A stretch of DNA of 64,000 bases from Rhododendron vialii (lineage: Eukaryota > Streptophyta > Magnoliopsida > Ericales > Ericaceae). Shown piece after piece: positions 32,833 to 44,719 of the stretch. The stretch covers positions 38,859,001 to 38,923,000 of the forward strand of contig NC_080567.1 in the NCBI RefSeq assembly GCF_030253575.1, read 5' to 3'. Numbering within the stretch: the first letter of the stretch is position 1; the number at the start of each line of letters is the position of its first letter. The translations under genes and the position numbers were made by a program. A model generated the notes under the pieces. It did no database searches, was not told the origin of the DNA, and saw only the letters and a program-made list of their open reading frames with translations.

Positions 32833-35800
32833 TCATGCGGTCCTGCCCTCTGCTCTACCGCAAAGAAGGGCGTTTTTTGGAATGGGGTATTCATCCCTGA
32901 AAGACTGATATGAGGTATAAACGCGCAGATAAAACTGTTGTCCGAGATACTGGCGTGCCCAAAACTCTGTTCTTAGATTCCACATTCCAACATTGTCAAG
33001 TGATATGTACACAGCAGTCCATGAATTTGGATACACCTGCAACACCAACCATACCTTTTGAGTTAATGTTATTCTGAACATTAGGTTCTTTATTTATTTG
33101 TTTTTGTGCAGAATATTGATTTCCACTCTCAAACAGTGTCAACTACTTGCAAAGACATGGAGAATTAATCATCCACCTGTGTGGTACAACGGAAAACTGC
33201 ATCTCTTAGATTGTACTGCTTCCTACTAGCAGGAGTCCATCGGCCCCCATCCATTCTGCAAAAAAAGGAAAACGTCCCAGTTCAGTATTTACTCCGTCGG
33301 TATGCCAGTTATGTTAAGATGGGTGGAAGGAAGCTCTTACCCAACCACGAAGAAAGAATACCCATCAAGGTGCCAGCTTTGTATAATGCTCTCACGGTTC
33401 TCAAACACAACTTCGATAAAAGCTCTGTAGTCAGCGCCCATAACTGATGTGTCGAGGTACACTTTTGCATCATTGGGGTTGTCAGATATGCTACCAACGC
33501 GGAAAACTCCTTCGATCTTGAAATAGTCTGCAAGCTTGAGGGGTGTGTCAGCAGGGACGAAGGAGACTCTGTTAATTGCATATCTCTGCTTGCCATTGAC
33601 TTGAGCTGCTGAATTAGCCAGTTTGATAGTTCTGGTGATGTTTATAAGACCATAGTGGTAAGAGCCCTGTGGGTTAGGTCTTGGTCCGCTTGCTGTAAGG
33701 TTTGTCCTGTAACGATTGGTCAAGTTATTTGAGTTACAGACTAATTATGGATTGAAATCATGCAATTTCCATCTGATAACCCAGAATTTTTTTTAGTTTT
33801 GAGACATGTCGAACTGACTGCATACGGATGTCAAATTATGGTGTTAGGACAAACTGGATGAACTACAGTATAAGGGGAGAACCTGATGGCACGAGCCTGG
33901 TTTAGGGACCACTCGACTGTGGTGGGTGCGCTGGGTGGTAGACCAGACACCGGCTTGGCAGAGTTGCTATAGTGAAGTATGGCGGTGGCGTTGAGGACTT
34001 TGTTGGTGAAACGAGTGGAAACTGCAATATAGTAGTCCTGAGGCGATTGGTTTGCTGTAACTAACACAGAGTAGGATTGGCCTACATGGACATCGAGGGA
34101 GGACAAGGTGGTTTGCAGAGTATGAGTCCCTTCAACCTCAACCAACTTCATATCATGCCCTTGAATACGAAAATTGAGAGTATTTTGGAGTCCCACATTG
34201 GATATTCTAAGCCTGTAAGTTTTTCCTAATGCATACCCAAAAAACACTCGTCAGTATATTATGCTGATCGATATATATATGTATGTAATTGGAAGCATCA
34301 ATAGTTAGCGGTTAACTTTTGACTCAGCAGCTACCTGGTTCAACTGTAAAAGATGCACCATTGGGTCTGCGGCCGTTGATCAGGATGCCATCAGGGAAAG
34401 GAAGCCTTTTGCCAAGGTCCAAAATGGCCTTCAACATCTGCAGTATCGGTATAGGTAGTATCAAAACACAGATTTAGCCTTCTCTTTGTTGTTATGCATT
34501 TGACATGCGTTGGTGGAATATTTAATTTACCTTGTGATCTTTTTTGTACCAATCTCCGATGAGTACAGTGTAATCAGCTGCTGGTTCTGGAAATGGGACA
34601 GGAATGAGTGGCCTGCTGAGAATCCTAATGCCTCCAAATCCACCTGCAGCCTTGTGGAAAGCAAGAGATGGGAAATAGAAGAAGCTGCCAATCTGATCTT
34701 TCATTTGCAATGTGTAAGTGAAGTTCTTCCCTGGAGGAATGGGGCATGTAGTTCCATAAACTCCATCTTGGTATGAGTTCTTCCTCTGTTGTATTCCATT
34801 CCTGTGTTATATTATAGGCCACACAAAATACTTGGTTCCGTAAGCCAACTTGTGAAGATTCCGTAAGCCAATAGTTATTAAATTTTCAAGAGGCGAAATT
34901 TAAGTTAAGTAACCGCATAATCGGAAAAATGGACATGGGGTTCTGTTGGTTGGCTGGTTTATTCGTATTTAGTCACATAATCCATAGGATATGAGTCTAA
35001 CACCTGTATCCAGTATCCTGACGCTCGCTTCTTACCTCCAATGGAGTAAACTAGAAGCGCTGGTCTTTAGCCCAATGGATGGGGCACCTCATAATTTTTT
35101 CCACGATTTGAATATCGGGATATATGTGGCACTGTCAAAAAATTGACTTGACGGAACTACTTTAAAATCAATAGTCTATTTTTATGAAACCGTTTTAAAT
35201 AAGGTTCATAACTAACTACACGTTTATTAATTTGAAAAGAGTAGTCCCAATGCATGTCTCTGAAAGTAATATAATCCATCAATCCAACAACTTTGATTGA
35301 GATACATGACCTGTCCATCAATATCCATCTAGTCATTTAATTACGGGAAAAGGGAAAAAGAAAGATCATCGTAGTTTTTAAATATATTTCAAGATCATAT
35401 TTCATTCATTTATTTAGTGAGGAGATAAGATTAGTAGCGTAGCATTACCTCTGAAGCGGACATGGGGGCCCCATAGAGAAAGGGTGCACTACAGTAGTGT
35501 GCGATTCGAGCTTTCCACATCGATAGTCAATGGTTCATATTTCATCTCAGCTCCTGCAGATTCGAGTCATCTATTGCCGAGATGAATCTTAACCATTAAT
35601 AACTGAGATAGACGGCTCGAATTGCGTACTATAGCCTTATAGTGCACCACTGCAATACAGGGAGTAGTCAGGGACCCCGGCCCCCTCCGAAGCTATGGAA
35701 TGTCTTATGTTTCTATAGAATTGGTATCATTTGTCACGTTTGAAACTTTTTATTGGTCTTAAATCTTTTTATTTTTTTGGGCTAGTTTTTGGAGGCCTAA

Positions 35801-36341
35801 ATCTACTTTCATAGCTAGTTGGGTAAATCAAATTAAAAGGCTCAAAATATTGTTGTGAGAAATTCCCGAGGCTAATATATATGTAATTTACAAACGCTGA
35901 AATTCTTCCCCATGCATCTCCTATTTTCTTTCTTTGAGACAATTAAAAGCACGGGTGCGGTGGGGATAGGCATAGGCTGGCTGAGTGGCTCTTCCCAAAC
36001 GAGGCCAATAGCGACGGTTTCCCACCTAAACAGTTCAGTTCAGTTGCATGTTCCTCCTCCACGTAAAAGCCGGCTGGCCATGTCGATCGAGAAGACATTC
36101 TCAAAAGACGTACGGTAGGGTAGGTATCTATCAACACATATATGTATGTATGTATGTATGTATATCTTTTGACACGTACGTCTTAATTTCCTTGTCGTCG
36201 ATCTGTAAACTCATGTACCTACCTACCCAAACCCAGTAGAAGTGCTCCTCTATGATCTGGACCAAAGTAACACCAACTCCTAATTCTAACAATCCTCAGG
36301 ATATTACTGATCATCACCATTCCATACTACAGTTACATACA

Positions 36342-36403
<62 letters not shown>

Positions 36404-36966
36404 AATGCATGTATACAAAAATGCATGTATGAGAGAGAGAGAGAGAGAGAGAGAGATCTGACCAAGAGATGAGAAAAGGTTCCGGTAAGCTATTGTACAC
36501 GTTAATAATGAGGTTGTCATTCGTAGCAGAGTATATATCAGGACCAGGAAATTGTCCATTTATAAGAATTCCCTGCATATTTATACAAATAAAAACACAC
36601 GAACACAGTAAATGAACTAATCTCTCAACAGAATCAAACGACAACGTACGACCCATTATTACTGTTCTATTGGGTTCAAGTTTTATCTTTCAAATCTTCC
36701 CTCCACATGAACAGTAATAATGGGTTTGTGAAATTTGTACGTAAAAAACCCATGTTACACTATAGATAAAAAAAAGAAGAAGAAAAAACCATGTTAGAAA
36801 AAACTACCTGTTGACGAACACCAAGGGGATAGATATCTCCATAGCTAACATTCCAAGTGAAAAATCTATAAGGATCCTCAGCGCCTACACTGCCCGCCGC
36901 TAAAATGTAAACAATGGCAAAACAAAGGTACCATGTAGTTGCGGGTTCCCCTGAATTTAGCCCCAT
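32833..36966 (-). CDS. SKU5-similar multicopper-oxidase-like protein (pollen NTP303/Bp10 type)
   Basis: These secreted cupredoxin-fold proteins resemble L-ascorbate oxidase and include SKU5 and the pollen-tube proteins NTP303 and Bp10, which act at the wall or plasma membrane in directional growth. Eight exons join in phase: 36808-36966, 36463-36572, 34531-34801, 34335-34437, 33883-34225, 33341-33706, 33177-33255 and 32833-33036, giving 544 residues. A signal peptide covers about 1-29 (cut near AGSVGA/EDPYRFF). The three cupredoxin domains show GILINGQFPGPDI, YGTTCPIPPGKNFTYTLQ, KTYRLRISNVGLQ, WHLDGYSFFVVG and the typical tail YPIPKNALLCGRAEGRTA. Many family members have lost the copper-oxidase ligands, so oxidase activity should not be assumed. 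Intron 2 (34802-36462) is the longest. The SKS subgroup is firm; pollen expression is inferred from family resemblance only. Confidence 0.92.
36344..36456. repeat. Compound (TA)n and (GA)n microsatellite at the SKS intron 2 donor
   Basis: (TA)n covers about 36344-36400 and (GA)n about 36431-36456. The GA run ends six bases from the exon 2 donor at 36461-36462, so the sense transcript reads GTCAGATC followed directly by a CT tract and then a TA tract. Confidence 0.95.
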
Positions 36967-38205
36967 TTTCACCACAAGAGCATGCGCGCTAACACACGCA
37001 GAGAGAGAGAGAGAGAGAGCAGAAGCCCCTTCAATGGTTATTGAATAAATATTGGTATTGGTAGTGGTAGAGATGGTCACGTTTATATATATATGCAAGT
37101 TGATGGGGAATTACGGGAAAAAGGCGTGGAGGGAAATGGGGTTGACGGTTGAGGCTGCATATATGGAACATACGCGGTGTGGTGTGGTGTGGTGTGTTAG
37201 TCAAGGCTTTTATTATTATTATATTATTATTTTCAACTGAGGAAGCCATTTTTATGGACCTACCCCATTTTAAGTCATATTCACCCCCACTAGCCATTAG
37301 AAAAATAGTCGCAAAAAGCTTAATGCAATTTTTTTTTAATAATTTATATATTTGGTTCAACTTACGCGCACATCGACAAACTTTGGAGACTGATTCTACC
37401 ACCCACTTGCTGAGATCCTAATTACAGTCAGAGCTTTGAATGAATTGGTCCCAAAAAAATTAATAAAATTTGAGAGGTTTTGATTAAAAGACCTTGGAGG
37501 TATCAACCCCCGTAAAATTATAGCTCTTGATTAGTGTAACTGCTGTGCAAAAGCAAACAGTTGCATAATGTCACGCATGGAAGATTTAGGTTTTTCGTTA
37601 CAAATTGAAGTTTGAGATGGCATATAATTTCTCGCTTCACTTAAGTAGTAGTAGATTTTTTTTTTTTTTTATGTCGTGTCACATAAAATTATGTTGTCAT
37701 ACTGTAAAAAGTGAGCTATTTTCAGATTGATATTTCGAGCATGGTTCTTGTCGTTATTTGATACGAAATACTAGTTTAATTATTGTTATTCGAAATGCCC
37801 TTCTTAACCTTCTATATTTAGTATTCTAAAACAAACATTTACAAAAAAAAATCTGTTTTTCTCTTAGAAAACGTTAGTTACATTACTCTCAAATTACGAG
37901 AAAATCCACGAATCCTTACTTTTGGAGGGGGGCTAAGAAATCTCATTTATCGTTTGAGCAATCATATGGCCACAGATGTGAACAGAGTTGTCCAAAGTAT
38001 ACGTTGACATAAGGTACAAGCACGACTCAAAAATACTGTATTATATTGTTCCGAAAATATTTACTCCTATATATGTCTAATCTGTGTCTTACAATTGTGT
38101 TGCGATCATTTTGATCCTTAGCACGATTAAAAAAAAATGATCATTTCCCTCAGCATTTGCTTGAGTAAACGTAGGGTTTGACCCAGAAGATTATGAAACG
38201 ACTAG
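36967..38205. promoter_or_regulatory. SKS upstream region
   Basis: Upstream DNA of the SKS gene (minus strand). A GA/CT tract at 36999-37018 is probably in the 5' leader. A (GGTGT)n run lies at 37171-37189 and an (ATT)n run at 37207-37230. A CATATATATA element near 37081-37093 is a possible TATA box. The rest is AT-rich with no gene. Confidence 0.4.
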
Positions 38206-38207
38206 GT

Positions 38208-38563
38208 GTTCGGACAAATAAGCTATTTTGACTTATTTTTTGTTCTTATTTAAATTTTTTCGTATCACTTAGCTTATTGTCATTTTTTTGGAGATTATTG
38301 CATCCTCACGTCAAAAGGAATCTAAAAAGTAAAAATTTTTGACCGAAATTCAATTTTTTTTGAATAAAGACAAAAGAAAATCAATAAGCCAATTTTTTCG
38401 TCTTTATTCAAAAAAAATTGGATTTTGGTCAAATTTTTTTACTTTTTAAATTCCTCTTGTTGTGAGGATGCAATAATTCCCAAAAAAATGACAATAAGCC
38501 AAGTGATACGAAAAAATTTGAATAAAGACAAAAAATAAGTCACTGTGACTTATTTGTCCGAAC
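38208..38563. mobile_element. MITE: near-perfect 356-bp inverted repeat
   Basis: Almost the whole element is two arms of about 165 bases. The left arm begins gttcggacaaataagctatt; the right arm ends cttatttgtccgaac. Inside, cgtatcacttagcttattg matches caataagccaagtgatacg inverted, and gaataaagacaaaag meets cgtctttattcaaa near the centre. Arm identity is high, so the insertion is fairly young or the hairpin has been kept. There is no ORF. The superfamily and target duplication are uncertain. Confidence 0.85.
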
Positions 38564-38565
38564 GG

Positions 38566-41148
38566 GCAAGAGAGAGTGTGATCATACAATCTCATGAGAA
38601 AAAGAAGAATACAATGTCAAGATACAAGCGCGTTGGCTTGATGACAAGAGCGGGCGGGATTGATGGCGCTGTCAATTCTGGTTGGGGGAAACCGTGATTA
38701 CAGACGCAACGCACGGGAATATCCCCAACTCGAGTATTACGCCAACCCACCCACAACCCAGAGAAGTCTTTTTACAGTTTGCACTTCCATCGTGGCCTGC
38801 CCGCCCGCCCAACCAAACAATCAGACCATCATTGGAGGAACCTTCTGAAGTTGGCCCCACAGAAGATTTAATTGTTAATTAAAACGGCTCTGATGTGAAA
38901 AACCTCCTAAAAAGGGAATGTTGTTTGGGGTCATGATCTTGAAATTAAAGTTGACTGTAACGCGGTTTAATAAAATGCGATTTTCTCTATTACTGTACTA
39001 CTTGGCATTCCTTTGCTTTGGCTAATTGGTTTTTGATAATTGGATGTCCGGACACGCAAGCGTCTCAATTAACTCCGGGGCTTTTAAGTTAACAACCGAA
39101 CAAACCTTCTAGTAGCCCAAAAATTTAAAATATTTGGTTTTTGTGGCATTCGAACGTGTGAACCCACGAGAGAAAACCACTTACGAGTATTATTTTCAAT
39201 AATTACAAGTACCTCGAACAATTATCCCAAAAAATGTCCCGAAAAGAGAAATCACTGGTTCAAATTTACTGTGTCTATAAATCTCAACCATTGATTTCTC
39301 CTCTAGAACATTTTTGGGATAATTTGTCGGGACGGGGAGAATTGTGGCATTGTTTCCTATGCCCACTTGGCCAAATTCTGAATTCTCTGGCTAGTTGTTA
39401 AATTGCTGTAATTTGACTAGTTGTTAAATGGCTGTAATGAAAGAGATGGGCGACTTTGACAGGTTAATGCTTAATTAAGAGACAGCTAGCTAGCGAAGCA
39501 TCAAGAATTTCCATGTACCACAAAATTAAAGATATAATTATAGAGATGGTATGACCAATGTTTTTGTCTTTATGGTTGCACTTTCCTATTGCGGCACATG
39601 ATCTCCTACGTACGTCTTTGGTGGACCATTAAGGAGGCTTCAGTCTGATTTTATTGGGGTTTGACAGCAAATTGAGAGCCAATAAATTAAGGGTCCATGC
39701 CGATGGAGAGCTCAATAGTGACACTTTCAAATTGTATTTGGATTGAAAACTTGTAGAGGTATTTATTGAGGGTAGAGAAAGGATGAAAGGCTTTGCCTCC
39801 AAAAATTTAAGATACGTTTGCATTGTGATTTATACTATTCCATCATTCTCAAATCCTTGAATGAAATATAGACAAGAGAATCACGTTGTGCCATCATCCC
39901 ATCTACCACTGCTACGAAACATGACAAGAGAAATGGCATGGCCATTGGAGATTATTTTCAGTGAGGACTTGAGACAATTAATTGAGGTTGTTCTAATCTT
40001 GGGTTGTGAACCAAAATGTATGTGTATTAACTTGAAAAACTTTGAAAAGTCTAAGATGAGACTTATAGATAACCTATTTTGACTTTTTCTGAAGGAAATA
40101 AAAAGGATAATACATGCAAAATCTAACAACAATGTCAAAGTATAAACTCCAAGTGGTTGGCCTAGTATTCAAGTCTTTGGGGCTTAGGAGTTTGTTCTCT
40201 CTTAAAGTTTCAGGTTTGAAATCTCTTAGGTGTTATCAATTCTTTTGGGACGAGTCCATTACAATTTACAAAGCTGGCTTTAATTGAAGCCTCCGCAAGT
40301 AGGCTGTAGGATTGATTGATATAAGATTGATTTATCAAGATTAGTCGAAATGTACGAGAACTAACCCGAACACTTGAGTTATAAAAAAAACAAAGTCAAA
40401 GTATAGCGTTTCGGCATTGCCAAAATCCATGGATTGTACTATAATGTTACGTCGTGTACAAAATGTTCAATTGACCCATTATTTATGAGGCTGGCTTGGG
40501 TTGGGTCAGACAAACTTTCAAGAACCCAAGTCCAGGTTTTTGGTTTCTTATTTTTGGCAAAAGAAAAAAGTGCACGTTTAGGTTCGGGGCCAGCCGATCC
40601 ACTTTCTTTTTAAGAGTTCCCATCATTTTTAAATTGATAATATTTTTTAATTTATGAAATTTTATGTGATCGAAAAACTGTTTTTAATATAAATAATATC
40701 CATATTGTATGTGAAATATATCATCATCAACTAAAAGATTTAAGTAACTTTATCCGGTTAGAATAAAACGAAGACAAAAAAATTGATACGGAAGGCGTAT
40801 TTATTTTGTAAAGACTTCATTGGGTTGTTAAAGCGTGAAAATCATTTTTCAAATGAACGTACATCGTGAGTTGACTATTGACCATACGTGTGGATTATTT
40901 TTTGTGTTCATGCATGCTCTTCTTTTTACTAAGAGGAAAAACATAAATGTTCCTTCTTCTTCTTCTTCTTCTTTTTTTTTTGTGTGTGTTGAAAGCAACA
41001 TGAATGATCCTTAATTAAAACAAAATTTTATTTTCCAGTTTCCAGCCACTAGTATTAATTTGTCCCACTCTTTTTTTTGGTTCACTTTCTTCTTTTCAGA
41101 AATTTCCGATCCACGTAAAACTCCAGTAATGTTTTTATTTTGTTTTGG
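38566..41148. other. Intergenic block, no gene recognised
   Basis: A GC-richer patch at 38640-38870 has short open frames in all directions but nothing like a known protein. A segment at about 39640-39910, with gatgaaaggctttgcctcca and attgtatttggattgaaaac, resembles a dispersed plant MITE whose translations recur as spurious ORFs. A (TTC)n run lies at 40955-40972. The rest is AT-rich. Confidence 0.4.
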
Positions 41149-41572
41149 GATTAAATTCTTTCCACCAAATTAGGTGGAAAATCCCAAGTTTCCACCACCG
41201 GAATTTGCGGGTCCCATCGTGAATTTGTTACATTAATCTGAACCGTTCATCTTGTAAGATTCGCAGAGCACTATATCCATGCAAAGAGTTAGCTCCATCA
41301 GATATTGATAGATTTATCAAAATTAAATTTTGATCTGTAAAATGGACGGTATGATTCTTTAAAGTTAAGTTGTCCATAGCCTTCTATTTCATAAACCAAA
41401 ATTAAATTTTTTATACATCTATTGATTGGATTTCCAATCAAAATGATTTTTTGCATCGATTGCAGGTCCTACAAAATCAACGGTTCAAATCTCTACAATG
41501 AAAGCATGATGGGGCTCACAATAAGTGGTGGAAATCACGGATTTTCCACCTAAGATGAAAAGAATTTAATCT
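41149..41572. mobile_element. MITE with about 55-base terminal inverted repeats
   Basis: The left end is gattaaattctttcc, then aggtggaaaatcc and tttccaccacc; the right end inverted is gattaaattcttttc, aggtggaaaatcc and tttccaccac. The 424-bp interior is AT-rich with aacggttcaaatctc and ggacggtatgat phrases and has no ORF. It lies about 500 bases upstream of the cpSRP43 start codon. I saw no exact target duplication. Confidence 0.75.
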
Positions 41573-41740
41573 CTTTTGTTTTTGGAAAATGATAATCTCA
41601 AAACTGTTTTTGTTGGTACCAAAACTTTAATGTAAAAAAGACTTGTACTATGTGCAATGTACAAAAATTTTATGTATAAAAGTTTTAGCACCAATAAAAA
41701 CAAATTTGATATTATTACTACCCTTATTTTTTTTTTTATA

Positions 41741-41831
41741 AAGTAAAACCAGGCTTGGTTAGTTGGTACTCCTAAAAAGGGTTTTTTTTAAAAGTAAAAC
41801 CAGGCTTGGTTAGTTGGTACTCCTAAAAAGG
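41741..41831 (+). repeat. Direct tandem repeat in the cpSRP43 upstream region
   Basis: A 40-base unit, from aagtaaaaccaggcttggtt to actcctaaaaaggg, occurs at 41741-41781 and again at 41792-41831, identical over its length, with a short T/A spacer. It sits about 250-340 bases before the start codon. Confidence 0.95.
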
Positions 41832-42078
41832 GACAATCCAAAAACAAAGCATGGACCAATGACTGGATTGGATGATGTTCCTTATCCATCCCCAACCCAA
41901 CTATCTTCTCTCGGATTGCAGACTCCCTCAGTCACTCACTCTCACTTTTACAGACGAGAGAGACGCATCGCAACGATGAACCCAATCCCTCCCTTTGAAA
42001 CTCAAACACCACCACCACCACCACCACCACCACCCCATTTCTGAACATCATCAATCACACCCCCTTCTTCAACTTCAA

Positions 42079-43206
42079 ATGGACGCCCTCTACGTTAACC
42101 CATCCCTCTCCCGCCTCAAACTCTCTCCCAAACTCTATCCCCTCCCCACTCCCCCGCTTCCACTCTCCACCCACCAATCCCTCCGCCTCCACCGCCACTC
42201 CACTGACGTCTTCACCCTTAGATCCTCCGCAGTCGAAAACCAGCAAACACAACCCACATACCAAGACTACGACCAAGACGAGACATACGGCGAAGTCAAC
42301 AAAATCATCGGCAGCAGAGCACTCCAAAACGGGACCGGCATGGAGTACCTAATCGAGTGGAAAGACGATCACGCCCCTACCTGGGTCCCATCCAACTACA
42401 TCGCAGCCGATGTCGTCGCCGAATACGAGACCCCCTGGTGGACCGCCGCCAAGAAAGCCGACGACTCCGCCTTGAACCAGCTCATCGCCACCGCCGACGG
42501 CAAAGACGTAGACGCCGTCGACGAAGCCGGCCGCACCGCCCTCCTCTTCGTCTCTGGCCTCGGCTCCGAGCCCTGCGTCAAAGCCCTGGCCGGAGCAGGC
42601 GCCGACATCAACCACCGAGAAAACAGCGCCGGCTTGACGGCTCTCCACATTGCAGCCGGCTACGTGAAACCGGGTGTGGCCAAGCTGTTAATTGAGCTGG
42701 GCGCGGACCCCGAGGCGGAAGACGACAGAGGACGGACGCCGTTGGATTTGGCCAGAGAGGTTCTGAAGGCGACCCCGATGGGGAATCCGATGCAATTCGC
42801 GAGAAGATTAGGGCTGGAGAATGTAATAAAGGTTTTGGAGGAGGCAATATTCGAGTACGCGGAGGTGCAAGAGATATTGGAGAAGAGAGGGAAAGGGGAC
42901 AAGGTTGAGTACTTGGTGAAGTGGAAGGACGGTGGAGATAACGAGTGGGTGAAGGCGGTAGCGATCGGGGAGGATATGGTGAAGGATTTCGAGGCGGGGC
43001 TGGAATACGCTGTGGCGGAGTGCGTGGTGGGGAGGAGGGAAGGGGAGGAGGGACAAGGGAAGTGGGAGTATCTGGTGAAATGGACGGACATAGAGGAGGC
43101 CACGTGGGAGCCTGAGGAGAACGTTGATCCTGATCTCATCAAGGCGTTTGAGGAGAGCCATAACAGTACCAAGCAGAAGGATGAGGTTGGGGGCCCAGTT
43201 AAGTAG
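42079..43206 (+). CDS. CAO: Chloroplast signal recognition particle 43 kDa subunit (cpSRP43)
   Basis: cpSRP43 is the plant-specific partner of cpSRP54. It binds the L18 loop of light-harvesting chlorophyll proteins, keeps them soluble in the stroma and hands them to the Alb3 insertase in the thylakoid. One uninterrupted exon gives 375 residues. Order: a Ser/Pro/Leu-rich transit peptide (about 1-50), chromodomain 1 (about 68-118, [20 protein letters not shown]), ankyrin repeats (about 123-255, [47 protein letters not shown]), chromodomain 2 (about 258-308, [16 protein letters not shown]) and chromodomain 3 (about 309-360, [20 protein letters not shown]). An in-frame ATG at 41995 would add 28 residues with a nine-His run; the start at 42079 gives a more usual transit peptide and length. 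The family's genes are generally intronless. Confidence 0.96.
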   Translation: MDALYVNPSLSRLKLSPKLYPLPTPPLPLSTHQSLRLHRHSTDVFTLRSSAVENQQTQPTYQDYDQDETYGEVNKIIGSRALQNGTGMEYLIEWKDDHAPTWVPSNYIAADVVAEYETPWWTAAKKADDSALNQLIATADGKDVDAVDEAGRTALLFVSGLGSEPCVKALAGAGADINHRENSAGLTALHIAAGYVKPGVAKLLIELGADPEAEDDRGRTPLDLAREVLKATPMGNPMQFARRLGLENVIKVLEEAIFEYAEVQEILEKRGKGDKVEYLVKWKDGGDNEWVKAVAIGEDMVKDFEAGLEYAVAECVVGRREGEEGQGKWEYLVKWTDIEEATWEPEENVDPDLIKAFEESHNSTKQKDEVGGPVK

Positions 43207-44017
43207 TGGTGGAACATGAAGGGCTTGGCCTGCAATTTTTTGTTGGAGGGCTTTAATGTAATGGGCCTCCAACTTAGTTTTTTTTTTTTCCTCCTTGAAA
43301 TTGGATTTTAGTATTTGCTTGAGCTACTAGTTGCCAATCCGGAGTAAATTTTGCTCAAAGAAACAAGTCGGAGATGGGTGAATTGGTGTGAAATTGAGAG
43401 CACTCTCAAACTTTTCAAACGGTTCTTCAATTCTCTGATCTATTCCGGAGATGTATAAAGAATCGGAGTCATGTGTTGACACTCAACATACAAAATATTT
43501 TCTTTTGTTGTTTTGTTTGTTCAACTTGCTGGGACTTAAACAGAGTTAAACTGATATGGTAATTCATAAGAGTCTCTGCCAAAAATTTTTCTCAAACTTT
43601 TGATTTCTATTTTAGTGTCCTTCTAACTTTTGAAAATAAGAGTCTCTGCTTCGAAAGAATTGTCCCAATGGCTTGCTTATGGCGCCTCTTCATAGGTATT
43701 AGGTCTTGAATTCATATATCATTCCTGTCTCTTATAATTTAACGTCGTAACATTGTTATTTATTTATTTATTTTTGGGTCAAACGGAAGTTCGTAACATT
43801 GTTATTGCCTTGGCTAGAAATTAGATGAAGTTTTTTGAAGGCCTAAAGCAAAATTAGCAGTTGGAAGCAAGATGAAGTTTTTTTTGTCCCTTTATTAGCA
43901 ATCTCTTATCTTACAGATAGTCTAATCTTTTAAGATGGGAAGACTTTTTAGCAACAATAAACGCATTTTATTTGCAAATAATACACCTTTACTTGGGGAG
44001 TTTAGTTAACTTACTAA
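43207..44017. other. Downstream flank of the cpSRP43 gene
   Basis: The first 150 bases or so are 3' UTR. The remainder is AT-rich intergenic DNA with no ORF of note and a (TTTA)n run near 43759-43771. Confidence 0.4.
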
Positions 44018-44716
44018 GGCCATCCACAGTGACATAATAAAAAATTGATAACCAAAAATTGACACATCAGCTTTTGATTATTCATTTAAGATGTTGCTAA
44101 GCTTACCAATGTTGAGGTTCACAGTGGTTGCTTCTAGTCCATAACTAAAATAAAGAGGTCCACAACAATTTCACTTTTTCTCTCCCCCTCTGTTTCCCGC
44201 TATTCACTTCTCTTCATTTACGTTTTTTTGGGCAAAAATATATCGATTCCCTCCCTTAATTTTGGGAAAAAATCGGTGACTTCCTTCCCTCTTATTATGA
44301 ATTTTTTTTGGAGGGGAAAAAATAAAAACAGAAAAGAAGAGTGAAATACTTTAATCCGACGACAATGGGTTGAATGGTAGATGATCGAGAGATATGAACT
44401 TCACTTTTGGAGGAAAAGAAAGAGAAATAGTTTGTGAGTAAAGTGGAAAAGATATAGAGTTGGCAAAGAAGAGAATAAGAAAATACCAATTGAAACATGT
44501 GTGTATATAAATTTTGGAACTAGTTAACTTATGTGATGTGGGGTTGAAAAATTTTGATTATTGAAAAATATTGCTAGTTTTGGTTATCCAAAGCCTAAAA
44601 TTTGATTATTTCTAAGGATGTTGCTAAGTTTGATTATACCATTGTGAGCCATTTTTTGCACAAACATTGTTAACTTTAGAAATAATTGGCTTTTGATTAT
44701 ACCACTGCGGATGGCC
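44018..44716. mobile_element. PIF/Harbinger-like nonautonomous element with TAA target duplication
   Basis: The left end is ggccatccacagtgacataa; the right end, inverted, is ggccatccgcagtggtataa. Both sides are flanked by TAA, the 3-bp target preference of PIF/Harbinger transposons. The 699-bp interior has no transposase. Related phrases recur inside it (gatgttgctaagcttacc and gatgttgctaagtttgatt; accattgtgagcc), so it may be a composite of two nested copies. Confidence 0.8.
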
Positions 44717-44719
44717 TAA

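Noticed and set aside
39629-39823. Minus-strand frame containing SINTSTSFQSKYNL
   Set aside because: Peptides of this kind recur as spurious translations of a dispersed plant MITE; no gene context here.
42349-43272. Several long minus-strand and out-of-frame ORFs over cpSRP43
   Set aside because: They are antisense or frame shadows of a GC-rich intronless gene; none has recognisable domains.
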